Shown here piece by piece: positions 17,845 to 27,860 of a stretch of 64,000 nucleotides of DNA. Origin of the DNA: Vibrio hyugaensis (GTDB lineage: Bacteria; Pseudomonadota; Gammaproteobacteria; Enterobacterales; Vibrionaceae); the NCBI RefSeq assembly GCF_002906655.1, contig NZ_CP025794.1:2790001-2854000 (forward strand). Reading direction: 5' to 3'. Each line of letters begins with the position of its first letter. Position 1 is the stretch's first letter. The notes beneath the pieces were generated by a model that saw only the letters and a list, made by a program, of their open reading frames with translations, did not search any database and had not been told where the DNA came from. A program made the translations under genes and the position numbers.

Positions 17845-19530
17845 TCAGAAGTAGAGAACGCGTTGTAATTCGCTAAAGCTGGTAATGCCTTGTTTAAGTT
17901 TTTCTATACCGGACATTTGTAAGGTGTGCATGCCGTTTTTGATAGCAAGTTTTTCTAACTCATGAACGGATGCGCCTTTGATTAGTGCTTCGGAAAGCGT
18001 CTCGTCAAAGCGCATCACTTCATAAATGCCGGTTCGACCAGAATAACCTTGGGTACATTCGTTACAGCCATCTGGGTTCGCTTGAAAGATGTTTTCCGTG
18101 GAGTGGATGCCAATATGTTGCAGTTGTGCATTCGGCTCTTGAGGTTGTTTGCACTGAGGGCATAGTTTTCTTGCCAAGCGTTGAGCGATGATCAAGCTCA
18201 ATGATGAAGCAAGGTTAAAGCTCTCAACCCCCATATTGGATAAGCGAATCACGGTTTCAGCGGCAGAGTTGGTGTGCAGAGTAGACAGAACTAAGTGGCC
18301 AGTTTGTGAGGCTTTAATGGCGATTTCTGCCGTGTCTAGATCGCGGATCTCACCCACCATGACCACATCAGGATCCTGACGTAAGAAAGAACGAAGTGCT
18401 TCAGAAAAACCAAAGCCAATTTTGGGCTGGACTTGCACTTGGTTGATGCCAGGCAGGTTAATTTCAACGGGGTCTTCTGCAGTAGAGATATTGATCTCTG
18501 TTTTGTTTAGAAGACTTAAGCCTGTATAGAGCGAGACGGTTTTGCCACTTCCCGTCGGGCCTGTCATTAAAATCATGCCTTGTGGCCGTTTTAACGCATT
18601 TAGATAAAGTTGCTTCTGCTCATCGCTGTAACCCAAGCGGTCAATATTTAGTGAGGCGGAGCTGCTGTCGAGCAAACGCAGTACTATTTTTTCGCCAAAT
18701 AGCGTTGGTAGTGTCGATACGCGCATATCGATCGCAGTATCTTGGTTTAGCTTAAGCTTGATACGACCATCTTGCGGTAAGCGTCGTTCGGCGATATCGA
18801 GTTTGGATAAGATTTTAATACGCGCCGATAAACGGCGACTTAAATGACTTGGTGGTTGTTGGCTTTCAACGAGAATTCCATCACAACGTAAGCGCACTCG
18901 ATACATGTTTTCGTAGGGTTCAAAGTGAATATCCGAAGCGCCTTTACGCACGGCATCCAACAAAATCTGATTAATGTAACGACTGACAGGTGCTTCGTCT
19001 TGGCTGAGATCTTCGATGTTGTCGATTTCATCTGCACCAATATCAACCAGACCTGCTAGTTCATCTTGGTTGATCTCTTTTAATCCGGACTTTTCCTGTC
19101 CTAGTGCTCGACCATATAAGCGCCTAATTGCCGCACTGAGTTCACGAAAATCCGCAAGAACAAGCTCAACCTGTAGTCCTGTCGCAAAACGAAAGTCGTC
19201 TTCAGCTTGGAGATTAGTAGGATCAGCCACCGCCAAGATCAAAGTCGAAGAACTGCGATTGATCGGCAGAGCATTATGGCGAGTGATTAGATCACGTAAG
19301 CCCAGCGTTTGGCAGAGCGAAGCGTATTCGTACTGATTGAGAGAGGTGCAAGAAAGCCCAAAGACAGAGCTTAAGTGTTCCGTCAATTCATGAGATTGGA
19401 AAAAGCCAGAACTGAGTAAAGCCTCCGGCATCGAAATGCCAGAAGCTTTTGCTTGCTCAAGTAACGATTCTTCTTGTGAGAAGGTCAGTATTCCCGCTTG
19501 ACGAAGAACCGTTGAGAGGTTTGTTAGCAT
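17845..19530 (-). CDS. pilB: Type IV pilus assembly ATPase PilB
   Basis: A 561-residue hexameric extension ATPase of the GspE family. The N-terminal MshEN-like region is followed by the catalytic half with Walker A GPTGSGKTVSLY, the Asp box, Walker B DPDVVMVGEIRD and the His box. A zinc tetracysteine (CPQC, then CNEC about 35 residues later) is present near the C-terminus. It lies 6 bp after pilA, so pilus subunit and motor are on one transcript. Confidence 0.96.
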   Translation of the reverse strand: MLTNLSTVLRQAGILTFSQEESLLEQAKASGISMPEALLSSGFFQSHELTEHLSSVFGLSCTSLNQYEYASLCQTLGLRDLITRHNALPINRSSSTLILAVADPTNLQAEDDFRFATGLQVELVLADFRELSAAIRRLYGRALGQEKSGLKEINQDELAGLVDIGADEIDNIEDLSQDEAPVSRYINQILLDAVRKGASDIHFEPYENMYRVRLRCDGILVESQQPPSHLSRRLSARIKILSKLDIAERRLPQDGRIKLKLNQDTAIDMRVSTLPTLFGEKIVLRLLDSSSASLNIDRLGYSDEQKQLYLNALKRPQGMILMTGPTGSGKTVSLYTGLSLLNKTEINISTAEDPVEINLPGINQVQVQPKIGFGFSEALRSFLRQDPDVVMVGEIRDLDTAEIAIKASQTGHLVLSTLHTNSAAETVIRLSNMGVESFNLASSLSLIIAQRLARKLCPQCKQPQEPNAQLQHIGIHSTENIFQANPDGCNECTQGYSGRTGIYEVMRFDETLSEALIKGASVHELEKLAIKNGMHTLQMSGIEKLKQGITSFSELQRVLYF

Positions 19531-19536
19531 TTGAAT

Positions 19537-19980
19537 TTATCTACAAGCTTTTGGTACTTCTTCAGTTGTTAATTTGCTGCTTGTTGTAAACGTACATGCC
19601 CATCCGCTTGTGGATTTTGCAATTTCAACATAAGCAGTACTAATAGAAGAAGTTGAGCCAAACAAAAATTTGATAGTTCCATTTGCACCACTGATACTTT
19701 CAAAAGATAGCGTACCAAGCTTATTCATTCCCGTTGTAGCCCCAACATCGGTAAAGCCTGTTGTGCTATTTGGTGGGAAATTACCTTTTTCTTGAATGTA
19801 CATGTCAATATTTGTGATCAATGATTTTGCTGTTGCTAAACCTGTAGCTGCTTCCGACTTTTTAACGTAATTTTGATAAGCTGGTATAGCTATTGCTGAC
19901 AAAACACCAATAATTGCCACAACAATCATCAATTCAATCAGCGTAAAACCTTGCTGCTTCTTCTGTTTATTCGTTTTCAT
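19537..19980 (-). CDS. pilA: Type IV major pilin PilA
   Basis: A 147-residue type IVa prepilin. The short basic leader ends KKQQG, followed by the conserved helix [20 protein letters not shown] with Glu5 of the mature protein. The C-terminal region has two cysteines near residues 129 and 146 that would form the D-region disulfide loop. The middle is rich in Thr, Ser and Gly and resembles no other protein I recognise, as usual for variable pilins. The DNA looks more AT-rich than pilB. It heads the pilABCD locus, which in Vibrio contributes to DNA uptake and chitin colonisation. Confidence 0.95.
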   Translation of the reverse strand: MKTNKQKKQQGFTLIELMIVVAIIGVLSAIAIPAYQNYVKKSEAATGLATAKSLITNIDMYIQEKGNFPPNSTTGFTDVGATTGMNKLGTLSFESISGANGTIKFLFGSTSSISTAYVEIAKSTSGWACTFTTSSKLTTEEVPKACR

Positions 19981-20104
19981 CTTCTTTCCTTAAGATAAAT
20001 TTAGTTAATGCTTATGCATGGAGCAGAAGAGTAAAAAGAGTAGAAACAAGTGGAAACTAGCAAGGGGATGCCTTCCGAGTGAGGTAAAAATCTTTAGGTT
20101 GAAG

Positions 20105-20121
20105 TTGCATATTGCATGCAA
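20105..20121. repeat. Inverted repeat upstream of pilA
   Basis: TTGCAT, 5 bp, ATGCAA, located 125 bp upstream of the pilA start on its promoter side. It could be an operator or a chance palindrome. The rest of the 264-bp pilA-nadC gap holds the nadC terminator and no recognisable sigma-54 site. Confidence 0.3.
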
Positions 20122-20147
20122 GGTTTTGCGAGGGGTGTTATTTTTTT

Positions 20148-20180
20148 AGTGGATAAAAATAAAGAGCCTTGCGGCCCTCT
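20148..20180 (-). terminator. Terminator of nadC (minus strand)
   Basis: On the minus strand AGAGGGCC GCAA GGCTCT forms a stem with one bulged G, followed by TTATTTTT. It separates nadC from pilA. Confidence 0.75.
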
Positions 20181-20244
20181 ATTTAGTGAATCAGATTACA
20201 ACATGCTGACTTTTCGGAAGTTAATATTGTTGTTGGTACTCTAT

Positions 20245-21198
<954 letters not shown>

Positions 21199-21224
21199 TT
21201 AATTTGCAAAGTAGAGAGGTTGAT

Positions 21225-21776
21225 ATGTGCCTAAAAATCGAGAATGGTTGGTTGAAGGAGGCTAAGTACGTCCCATCGCCATTTTTTGATGCTCGTTCTG
21301 ATAAAAATGACATCTCTCTGCTGGTGGTTCACAACATCAGTCTGCCACCGGGTCAATTTGGTGGCTCTTATATAGAAGACTTTTTCACGGGCAACCTTGA
21401 CCCCAATACACACCCATTTTTTGAAGTAATTCACAAAATGGGCGTTTCGGCACATTGTTTAATTAAGCGTGATGGCGAGATTGTTCAGTTTGTTTCTTTT
21501 TTAGACAGAGCATGGCATGCAGGGCAATCCAGCTTCGCTGGCCGTGAACGCTGTAATGACTATTCAATTGGTATTGAGTTGGAAGGTACTGAGTTTGTTG
21601 CGTACACAGAAGAGCAATATCAATCACTTACTGCATTGACCCAAGCTGTTATGCATTCCTACCCAAAAATCACCTTGCCGAGAATCACGGGGCATCAGTA
21701 TATCGCTCCCTTGAGAAAAGCCGATCCTGGTCTAAGCTTTGACTGGGTCAAGTTCCGGCACGAGATAAAACGCTAA
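21225..21776 (+). CDS. ampD: 1,6-anhydro-N-acetylmuramyl-L-alanine amidase
   Basis: A 183-residue cytoplasmic zinc amidase that removes the peptide from anhydromuropeptides during cell wall recycling and so keeps ampC-type induction low where that system exists. VVHNISLPPGQFGG near residue 35 carries the first zinc histidine, and GHQYIAPLRKADPG near the C-terminus carries the second His and the Asp ligand. ATG 21225 has AGAGAGG upstream and gives the family length; the in-frame ATG at 21180 lies in the shared promoter region with divergent nadC. Confidence 0.95.
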   Translation: MCLKIENGWLKEAKYVPSPFFDARSDKNDISLLVVHNISLPPGQFGGSYIEDFFTGNLDPNTHPFFEVIHKMGVSAHCLIKRDGEIVQFVSFLDRAWHAGQSSFAGRERCNDYSIGIELEGTEFVAYTEEQYQSLTALTQAVMHSYPKITLPRITGHQYIAPLRKADPGLSFDWVKFRHEIKR

Positions 21777-21815
21777 CTTGTAGCGAAAGTGTAAATTCAA
21801 AAAACAGAAATAAAT

Positions 21816-21844
21816 AAGGCATACACTCAGGTATGCCTTTTTTC
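21816..21844 (+). terminator. Terminator of ampD
   Basis: A 9-bp stem (21816-21824 with 21831-21839), a 6-nt loop and a run of T residues, 39 bp after the ampD stop. Confidence 0.9.
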
Positions 21845-21998
21845 GATACAAGAAATATGAGCGCTTGTTAAAAGTTAACTACATTTTGAACGCTTAAATC
21901 GGCGATCGGTGCAAAAGTGTACAGATAATTTTGTCATTTTTTGTTTTTGTTGATCAAATTTACTAGCACGCAGAGCTCCCATCTGTTTTGTTTATGTA

Positions 21999-22013
21999 AT
22001 TGGTCATACCAAT
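21999..22013 (+). promoter_or_regulatory. PdhR operator, distal
   Basis: ATTGGTCATACCAAT is a perfect 6-3-6 palindrome matching the E. coli PdhR consensus ATTGGTNNNACCAAT. It lies 168 bp upstream of the pdhR start. A possible promoter (TTGCTG 22018-22023, 17 bp, TATCAG 22041-22046) begins 5 bp downstream. Confidence 0.8.
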
Positions 22014-22086
22014 TTTATTGCTGTTTTAATAGTCGATTGTTATCAGAGTGTTGGTTGTAAGCTCATTCTATGATTTAGGTCAATTT

Positions 22087-22116
22087 TTGGCTGGACAGTG
22101 GCGTTTTAATTATGTT
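22087..22116 (+). promoter_or_regulatory. Candidate proximal promoter of pdhR-aceEF
   Basis: TTGGCT at 22087-22092, an 18-bp spacer and TATGTT at 22111-22116. Transcription would start near 22123, placing the proximal PdhR operator at about +14, as in the E. coli arrangement. Confidence 0.45.
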
Positions 22117-22136
22117 AATTTCTGCACCATCTTAAA

Positions 22137-22151
22137 ATTGGTATTACCAAT
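22137..22151 (+). promoter_or_regulatory. PdhR operator, proximal
   Basis: ATTGGTATTACCAAT, a second perfect 6-3-6 PdhR palindrome, 138 bp from the first and 29 bp before the pdhR ATG. It predicts autoregulation of the operon relieved by pyruvate. Confidence 0.85.
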
Positions 22152-22180
22152 TACCTGCAAGAGTAGAAGAACAATAAATT

Positions 22181-22948
22181 ATGGCTTATCAAAGGATTCG
22201 TCAGCCAAAACTCTCTGATGTTATTGAACAAGAGTTAGAAAGGTTGATTGTGGAAGGAACATTGTCTCCGGGGCAGCAGTTGCCACCAGAGCGCGAACTC
22301 GCTAAGCAGTTCGATGTGTCTCGTCCATCTGTCCGTGAAGCCATTCAACGCTTGGAAGCAAAGCGTTTGCTTACTCGCCGTCAAGGCGGTGGCACATTCG
22401 TTAGCGAAAACATCTGGAAAAGCTTTTCAGATCCTTTGTTGAACTTGTTGTCGACTCACTCCGAAACGCAGTTAGACCTACTTGAATCGCGTCATGCGAT
22501 GGAAGGAATTTCGGCGTACTTTGCAGCATTGCGTGGTACCGAAGAAGATTTTGCACGCATTCAAGCTTGCCTGAATCAAATCAGTGAAGAGCAAAAAAGC
22601 GACAACGTTGAAGCGGAAGCAGCGGCAGTAATGCAGTTCCTTATTGCTTTAACAGAAGCGGCGCACAATGTTGTATTGCTTCATATTGTTCGTAGCCTTG
22701 CGCCTTTGCTTGAGCAAAATGTTCTACAGAATCTAAAGCTCTTACATCGCCGCGAAGAAGTGGTCGATAAAGTAAGTAAACACAGAGCTAATATCGTGGA
22801 TGCGATTGTTTCTGGTCAGCCTGAAAAGGCGCGTGAAATGTCTCACTCACATTTAGCTTATATCGAAGAAACATTGTTGGATTTGACTCGAGAAGAGTCT
22901 CGACGAGAGCGTTCTCTGCGTCGAATTCAGCAAGGTAACGATTCTTAA
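22181..22948 (+). CDS. pdhR: Pyruvate dehydrogenase complex repressor PdhR
   Basis: A 255-residue GntR/FadR-type regulator. The winged helix covers about residues 10-75 ([22 protein letters not shown], recognition helix [15 protein letters not shown]), and the helical FCD effector domain fills the rest. The E. coli protein senses pyruvate. It is followed 55 bp later by aceE, and two perfect PdhR palindromes precede it, so both context and operators support the assignment over FadR or LldR. Confidence 0.96.
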   Translation: MAYQRIRQPKLSDVIEQELERLIVEGTLSPGQQLPPERELAKQFDVSRPSVREAIQRLEAKRLLTRRQGGGTFVSENIWKSFSDPLLNLLSTHSETQLDLLESRHAMEGISAYFAALRGTEEDFARIQACLNQISEEQKSDNVEAEAAAVMQFLIALTEAAHNVVLLHIVRSLAPLLEQNVLQNLKLLHRREEVVDKVSKHRANIVDAIVSGQPEKAREMSHSHLAYIEETLLDLTREESRRERSLRRIQQGNDS

Positions 22949-23003
22949 TACAAGAACCGCTTACTTAAATAAGTAGATCCAACCAACAGAAGGATAGATC
23001 GCC

Positions 23004-25667
23004 ATGTCTGACATGAAGCATGACGTAGATGCACTGGAAACTCAAGATTGGCTACAAGCCCTTGAATCAGTTGTTCGTGAAGAAGGTGTAGAACGTGCAC
23101 AGTTTCTACTAGAAACCGTTCTAGAAAAAGCACGTCTAGACGGCGTTGATATGCCAACTGGCATCAACACAAACTACATCAACACTATTCCAGCTGCACA
23201 AGAACCAGCTTACCCTGGTGACGTAACTCTTGAGCGTCGTATTCGTTCGATTATTCGCTGGAACGCAATCATGATCGTATTGCGTGCTTCTAAGAAAGAC
23301 CTAGACCTAGGTGGTCATATGGCTTCTTACCAGTCAGCTGCAGCGTTCTACGAAGTTTGTTTCAACCACTTCTTCCGTGCTCCAAACGAGACGGACGGTG
23401 GCGATCTAGTTTACTACCAAGGCCACATCTCACCGGGTATCTACTCTCGTGCGTTCGTTGAAGGCCGTCTAACTGAAGAGCAGCTAGACAACTTCCGTCA
23501 AGAAGTAGACGGTAAAGGTGTACCTTCATACCCACACCCTAAGTTGATGCCTGAGTTCTGGCAATTCCCAACAGTATCTATGGGTCTTGGTCCAATCTCT
23601 GCTATTTACCAAGCTCGTTTCCTTAAGTACCTGAACGGCCGTGGCCTTAAAGATACTTCTGCTCAACGTGTATACGCTTTCCTAGGCGACGGTGAGATGG
23701 ATGAGCCAGAATCACGTGGTGCAATTTCTTTCGCTGCGCGTGAGAAGCTAGACAACCTATGTTTCCTAATCAACTGTAACCTTCAGCGTCTAGATGGCCC
23801 TGTAATGGGTAACGGTAAGATCATTCAAGAACTTGAAGGTCTATTCAAAGGCGCAGGTTGGAACGTAGTTAAAGTTATCTGGGGTAACAACTGGGATGCA
23901 CTACTAGCTAAAGATACGACTGGTAAGCTACTACAGCTTATGAACGAAACGATCGATGGCGACTACCAAACATTCAAATCTAAAGATGGCGCATACGTAC
24001 GTGAGCACTTCTTTGGTAAGTACCCTGAGACTGCTGCACTAGTTGCAGACATGACTGATGACCAAATCTTCGAACTGAAGCGTGGTGGTCACGATTCTTC
24101 TAAACTGTTTGCTGCATTCAACAATGCAAAACAGACAGGTGGTAAGCCAACGGTAATCCTAGCTAAGACTGTTAAAGGTTACGGCATGGGTGAAGCGGCT
24201 GAAGGTAAGAACATCGCTCACGGTGTTAAGAAGATGGACATGACTCACGTACAATACCTACGTGATCGTCTAGGTCTACAAGACATCCTTTCTGATGAGA
24301 AAGTAGCTGAACTGCCTTACCTAAAACTGGAAGAAGGTTCTGCTGAGTACGAATACCTACATGCTCGTCGTAAAGCACTGAAAGGTTACACGCCACAGCG
24401 TCTACCTAAGTTCACACAAGAGTTCAAAGTACCAGAGCTAGAAGAGTTTGCTCCTCTACTTGGTGCTCAGAAGCGTGAAATCTCAACGACTATGGCTTAC
24501 GTACGTACGTTGAACATCCTGCTTAAAGACAAGAACATCGGTAAGAACATCGTTCCTATCATCTGTGATGAAGCGCGTACGTTCGGTATGGAAGGTCTAT
24601 TCCGTCAAGTGGGTATCTACAACCCAGACGGTCAAGAATACACACCTGAAGATAAAGGCATCGTTTCTTACTACAAAGAAGCAACGTCAGGTCAAGTTCT
24701 TCAAGAAGGTATCAACGAACTAGGTTCAATGGCATCTTGGGTTGCTGCTGCTACTTCTTACAGCACAAACGATCTGCCAATGATCCCGTTCTACATCTAC
24801 TACTCAATGTTCGGTTTCCAACGTATTGGTGACATGGCATGGCTAGCAGGTGACCAACAAGCTCGTGGCTTCCTACTAGGTGCTACAGCTGGTCGTACAA
24901 CACTGAACGGTGAAGGTCTACAGCACGAAGATGGTCACTCGCACATTCAAGCGAACACTATCCCGAACTGTATATCTTACGACCCAACATTCGCTTACGA
25001 GCTAGCAGTAATCATGCAAGATGGTATCCGTCGTATGTACGGTCCTGAGCAAGAAAACATTTACTACTACCTAACAGTAATGAATGAAAACTACGCAATG
25101 CCAGCAATGCCAGAAGGCGCTGAAGAAGGCATCCGTAAAGGTATTTACAAGCTTGAGTCTCACGAAGGTGCTAAGGGTAAAGTTCAGCTAATGAGCTCTG
25201 GTACTATCATGAACGAAGTACGTAAAGCAGCGACTATCCTAAGTGAAGAGTACGGCGTAGCATCTGACGTGTTCTCTGTAACTTCATTCAACGAGCTAAC
25301 TCGTGATGGTCAAAATGCAGAGCGCTACAACATGCTTCACCCAGAAGCAGAAGCGAAAGTACCTTACATCACTACTGTTCTTGGTAACGAACCAGCAATC
25401 GCTGCGACGGATTACATGAAGAACTACGCTGAGCAAGTACGTGCGTTCATGCCAACTGAGTCATACAAAGTTCTTGGTACTGACGGCTTCGGTCGTTCAG
25501 ACAGCCGTGAGAACCTACGTCGTCACTTCGAAGTTAACGCGGGCTACGTAGTAGTTGCTGCACTAACTGAACTAGCGAAACGTGGTGATGTTGAGAAGTC
25601 TGTTGTTACTGAAGCAATTGCTAAGTTCAACATCGACACTGAAAAAACAAACCCACTTTACGCTTAA
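23004..25667 (+). CDS. aceE: Pyruvate dehydrogenase E1 component (homodimeric)
   Basis: An 887-residue thiamine diphosphate enzyme that decarboxylates pyruvate and transfers the acetyl group to the lipoyl arms of AceF. The cofactor motif runs from GDGEMDEPE to NCNLQRLDGPV (about residues 230-262). The catalytic loop GEGLQHEDGHSH near 640 is intact. Length matches the E. coli 887-residue enzyme. Codon use is strongly biased towards a small codon set, as expected for a highly expressed gene. It lies 30 bp before aceF. Confidence 0.98.
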   Translation: MSDMKHDVDALETQDWLQALESVVREEGVERAQFLLETVLEKARLDGVDMPTGINTNYINTIPAAQEPAYPGDVTLERRIRSIIRWNAIMIVLRASKKDLDLGGHMASYQSAAAFYEVCFNHFFRAPNETDGGDLVYYQGHISPGIYSRAFVEGRLTEEQLDNFRQEVDGKGVPSYPHPKLMPEFWQFPTVSMGLGPISAIYQARFLKYLNGRGLKDTSAQRVYAFLGDGEMDEPESRGAISFAAREKLDNLCFLINCNLQRLDGPVMGNGKIIQELEGLFKGAGWNVVKVIWGNNWDALLAKDTTGKLLQLMNETIDGDYQTFKSKDGAYVREHFFGKYPETAALVADMTDDQIFELKRGGHDSSKLFAAFNNAKQTGGKPTVILAKTVKGYGMGEAAEGKNIAHGVKKMDMTHVQYLRDRLGLQDILSDEKVAELPYLKLEEGSAEYEYLHARRKALKGYTPQRLPKFTQEFKVPELEEFAPLLGAQKREISTTMAYVRTLNILLKDKNIGKNIVPIICDEARTFGMEGLFRQVGIYNPDGQEYTPEDKGIVSYYKEATSGQVLQEGINELGSMASWVAAATSYSTNDLPMIPFYIYYSMFGFQRIGDMAWLAGDQQARGFLLGATAGRTTLNGEGLQHEDGHSHIQANTIPNCISYDPTFAYELAVIMQDGIRRMYGPEQENIYYYLTVMNENYAMPAMPEGAEEGIRKGIYKLESHEGAKGKVQLMSSGTIMNEVRKAATILSEEYGVASDVFSVTSFNELTRDGQNAERYNMLHPEAEAKVPYITTVLGNEPAIAATDYMKNYAEQVRAFMPTESYKVLGTDGFGRSDSRENLRRHFEVNAGYVVVAALTELAKRGDVEKSVVTEAIAKFNIDTEKTNPLYA

Positions 25668-25697
25668 TACAGCGCTTAACTAGAAGGTAAATAAGCA

Positions 25698-27617
25698 ATG
25701 GCAATCGAAATTAATGTACCTGACATCGGTGCGGATGAGGTTGAAGTTACTGAGATTCTTGTAAGCGTTGGCGACAAGGTTGAAGAAGAACAGTCTCTGA
25801 TCACTGTTGAAGGCGACAAAGCTTCTATGGAAGTTCCAGCGTCTCAAGCAGGTATTGTAAAAGAAATCAAAGTTGCAGAAGGCGATTCAGTAACAACTGG
25901 TTCTCTTATCATGATTTTCGAAGCCGAGGGTGCAGCTGACGCTGCACCTGCTCCTGCGGCAGAAGCGGCTCCAGCAGCAGCTCCAGCTCCAGCAGCAGCG
26001 GCAGCAGAACTAAAAGAAGTTCACGTTCCTGATATCGGTGGCGACGAAGTAGAAGTTACTGAGATCATGGTAAAAGTTGGTGATGCAGTAGAAGAAGAGC
26101 AATCACTTCTAACTGTAGAAGGCGACAAAGCTTCTATGGAAGTACCAGCACCATTTGCAGGTACGGTTAAAGAGATCAAGATTGCTGAAGGTGATTCAGT
26201 AACAACTGGCTCTCTTGTTATGGTATTTGAGGTAGCTGGCTCAGGCGCAGCGGCTCCAGCTCCTGCTGCGGTTGAAGCGCCAGCAGCACCTGCTGCGGCT
26301 CCTGCGGTAGCTGCGGACAAAGAAGTTAACGTTCCAGATATCGGTGGTGACGAAGTAGAAGTTACTGAGATCATGGTTAAAGTTGGCGATACAGTAGAAG
26401 AAGAGCAATCTCTAATTACTGTAGAAGGCGACAAAGCTTCTATGGAAGTACCTGCACCATTCGCAGGTACAGTTAAAGAGATCAAGATTGCTGAAGGCGA
26501 TTCAGTAACGACTGGCTCTCTAATCATGATTTTCTCTACAACGGAAGGCGAAGTTGCTGGCGCGGCTCCTGCACCTGTTGCAGCTCCTGCTCAAGCGGCG
26601 GCACCTGTAGCTCCTGCGGCAGCATCTGCTCCAGCAGTAAAAGCTGAAGCTCCTGCAGCAAATGATTTCCAAGAGAACGGTGACTACGCACACGCATCTC
26701 CAGTTGTTCGTCGTCTAGCTCGTGAATTTGGCGTTAACCTATCTAAGGTTAAAGGTACTGGTCGTAAGAGCCGTATCCTGAAAGAAGACGTTCAAGCTTA
26801 CGTTAAAGATGCGCTTAAGCGTCTTGAGTCTGGCGCAGGTGCAGCAGCATCTGGTAAAGGCGACGGTGCTGCACTTGGTCTACTTCCTTGGCCAAAAGTT
26901 GACTTCAGCAAGTTCGGCGAAACTGAAGTTCAGAAGCTTTCTAAGATCAAGAAGATCTCTGGTGCAAACCTACACCGTAACTGGGTAATGATCCCTCACG
27001 TTACACAGTGGGATAACGCAGACATCACTGAGCTAGAAGCATTCCGTAAAGAACAGAACGCAATCGAAGCGAAGAAAGACACTGGTATGAAGATCACTCC
27101 TCTTGTGTTCATCATGAAAGCGGTAGCGAAAGCACTAGAAGCATTCCCAGCGTTTAACTCTTCACTTTCTGAAGATGGCGAAAGCATCATTCTTAAGAAG
27201 TACGTGAACGTAGGTATCGCAGTCGATACGCCAAACGGCCTTGTTGTTCCTGTATTTAAAGACGTGAACAAGAAAGGCATCTACGAGCTATCTGAAGAAT
27301 TGATGGTAGTATCGAAGAAAGCACGTGCTGGTAAGCTAACTGCAGCTGATATGCAAGGCGGTTGTTTCACAATCTCTAGCCTTGGCGGTATCGGCGGTAC
27401 AGCGTTTACACCAATCGTAAACGCGCCAGAAGTTGGTATCCTAGGTGTATCTAAATCTGAAATGAAGCCAGTGTGGAACGGTAAAGAGTTCGAACCACGT
27501 CTACAGCTTCCACTGTCTCTATCATACGACCACCGTGTGATCGATGGTGCAGAAGGTGCACGCTTCATTACTTTCTTAAACGGTGCACTATCAGACATTC
27601 GTCGTCTAGTACTGTAA
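25698..27617 (+). CDS. aceF: Pyruvate dehydrogenase E2, dihydrolipoyl acetyltransferase
   Basis: A 639-residue core of the complex. Three lipoyl domains each carry the motif [10 protein letters not shown] with the lipoylated lysines at 41, 144 and 246, separated by flexible Ala/Pro linkers. The E1/E3-binding domain lies at about 330-366 ([20 protein letters not shown]). The catalytic domain ends with DHRVIDG (His612, Asp616). Triple lipoyl domains match the E. coli layout. The three domains are very similar at DNA level. A hairpin after the stop separates aceF from lpd. Confidence 0.98.
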   Translation: MAIEINVPDIGADEVEVTEILVSVGDKVEEEQSLITVEGDKASMEVPASQAGIVKEIKVAEGDSVTTGSLIMIFEAEGAADAAPAPAAEAAPAAAPAPAAAAAELKEVHVPDIGGDEVEVTEIMVKVGDAVEEEQSLLTVEGDKASMEVPAPFAGTVKEIKIAEGDSVTTGSLVMVFEVAGSGAAAPAPAAVEAPAAPAAAPAVAADKEVNVPDIGGDEVEVTEIMVKVGDTVEEEQSLITVEGDKASMEVPAPFAGTVKEIKIAEGDSVTTGSLIMIFSTTEGEVAGAAPAPVAAPAQAAAPVAPAAASAPAVKAEAPAANDFQENGDYAHASPVVRRLAREFGVNLSKVKGTGRKSRILKEDVQAYVKDALKRLESGAGAAASGKGDGAALGLLPWPKVDFSKFGETEVQKLSKIKKISGANLHRNWVMIPHVTQWDNADITELEAFRKEQNAIEAKKDTGMKITPLVFIMKAVAKALEAFPAFNSSLSEDGESIILKKYVNVGIAVDTPNGLVVPVFKDVNKKGIYELSEELMVVSKKARAGKLTAADMQGGCFTISSLGGIGGTAFTPIVNAPEVGILGVSKSEMKPVWNGKEFEPRLQLPLSLSYDHRVIDGAEGARFITFLNGALSDIRRLVL

Positions 27618-27632
27618 TTGAGAAAGTAATAG

Positions 27633-27666
27633 TTAAGGTGACTTTCGGGTCACCTTAATTCTTTAT
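27633..27666 (+). terminator. Hairpin between aceF and lpd
   Basis: A 10-bp stem (27633-27642 with 27649-27658) with a TTTCGG loop and a moderate T-rich tail. It probably reduces but need not abolish readthrough into lpd, whose start is 194 bp further on. Confidence 0.7.
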
Positions 27667-27757
27667 ATAAAAGACTATTTTTAGACGACAATTTCTTCCA
27701 TCGTTCAGAAACTGAAAGATGAATTGTTGTCTAGCTCACAGGCTAACTTAAAGCTGC

Positions 27758-27785
27758 TTTCACACTGTTAACATCTCTGTAAAAT
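27758..27785 (+). promoter_or_regulatory. Candidate internal promoter of lpd
   Basis: TTTCAC at 27758-27763, a 16-bp spacer and TAAAAT at 27780-27785. Lpd also serves other complexes, so an own promoter would make sense, as in E. coli. Confidence 0.4.
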
Positions 27786-27860
27786 ATTGACCGTTTGAAA
27801 GCCTAATAATTTAAGAACATCTACTCAGCCTGTTAGGGATAATGACTACAAGAGGTCACA

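Noticed and set aside
26021..26527. A 168-codon minus-strand ORF with internal repeats
   Set aside because: It is antisense to the lipoyl domains of aceF; its repeats mirror those of aceF.
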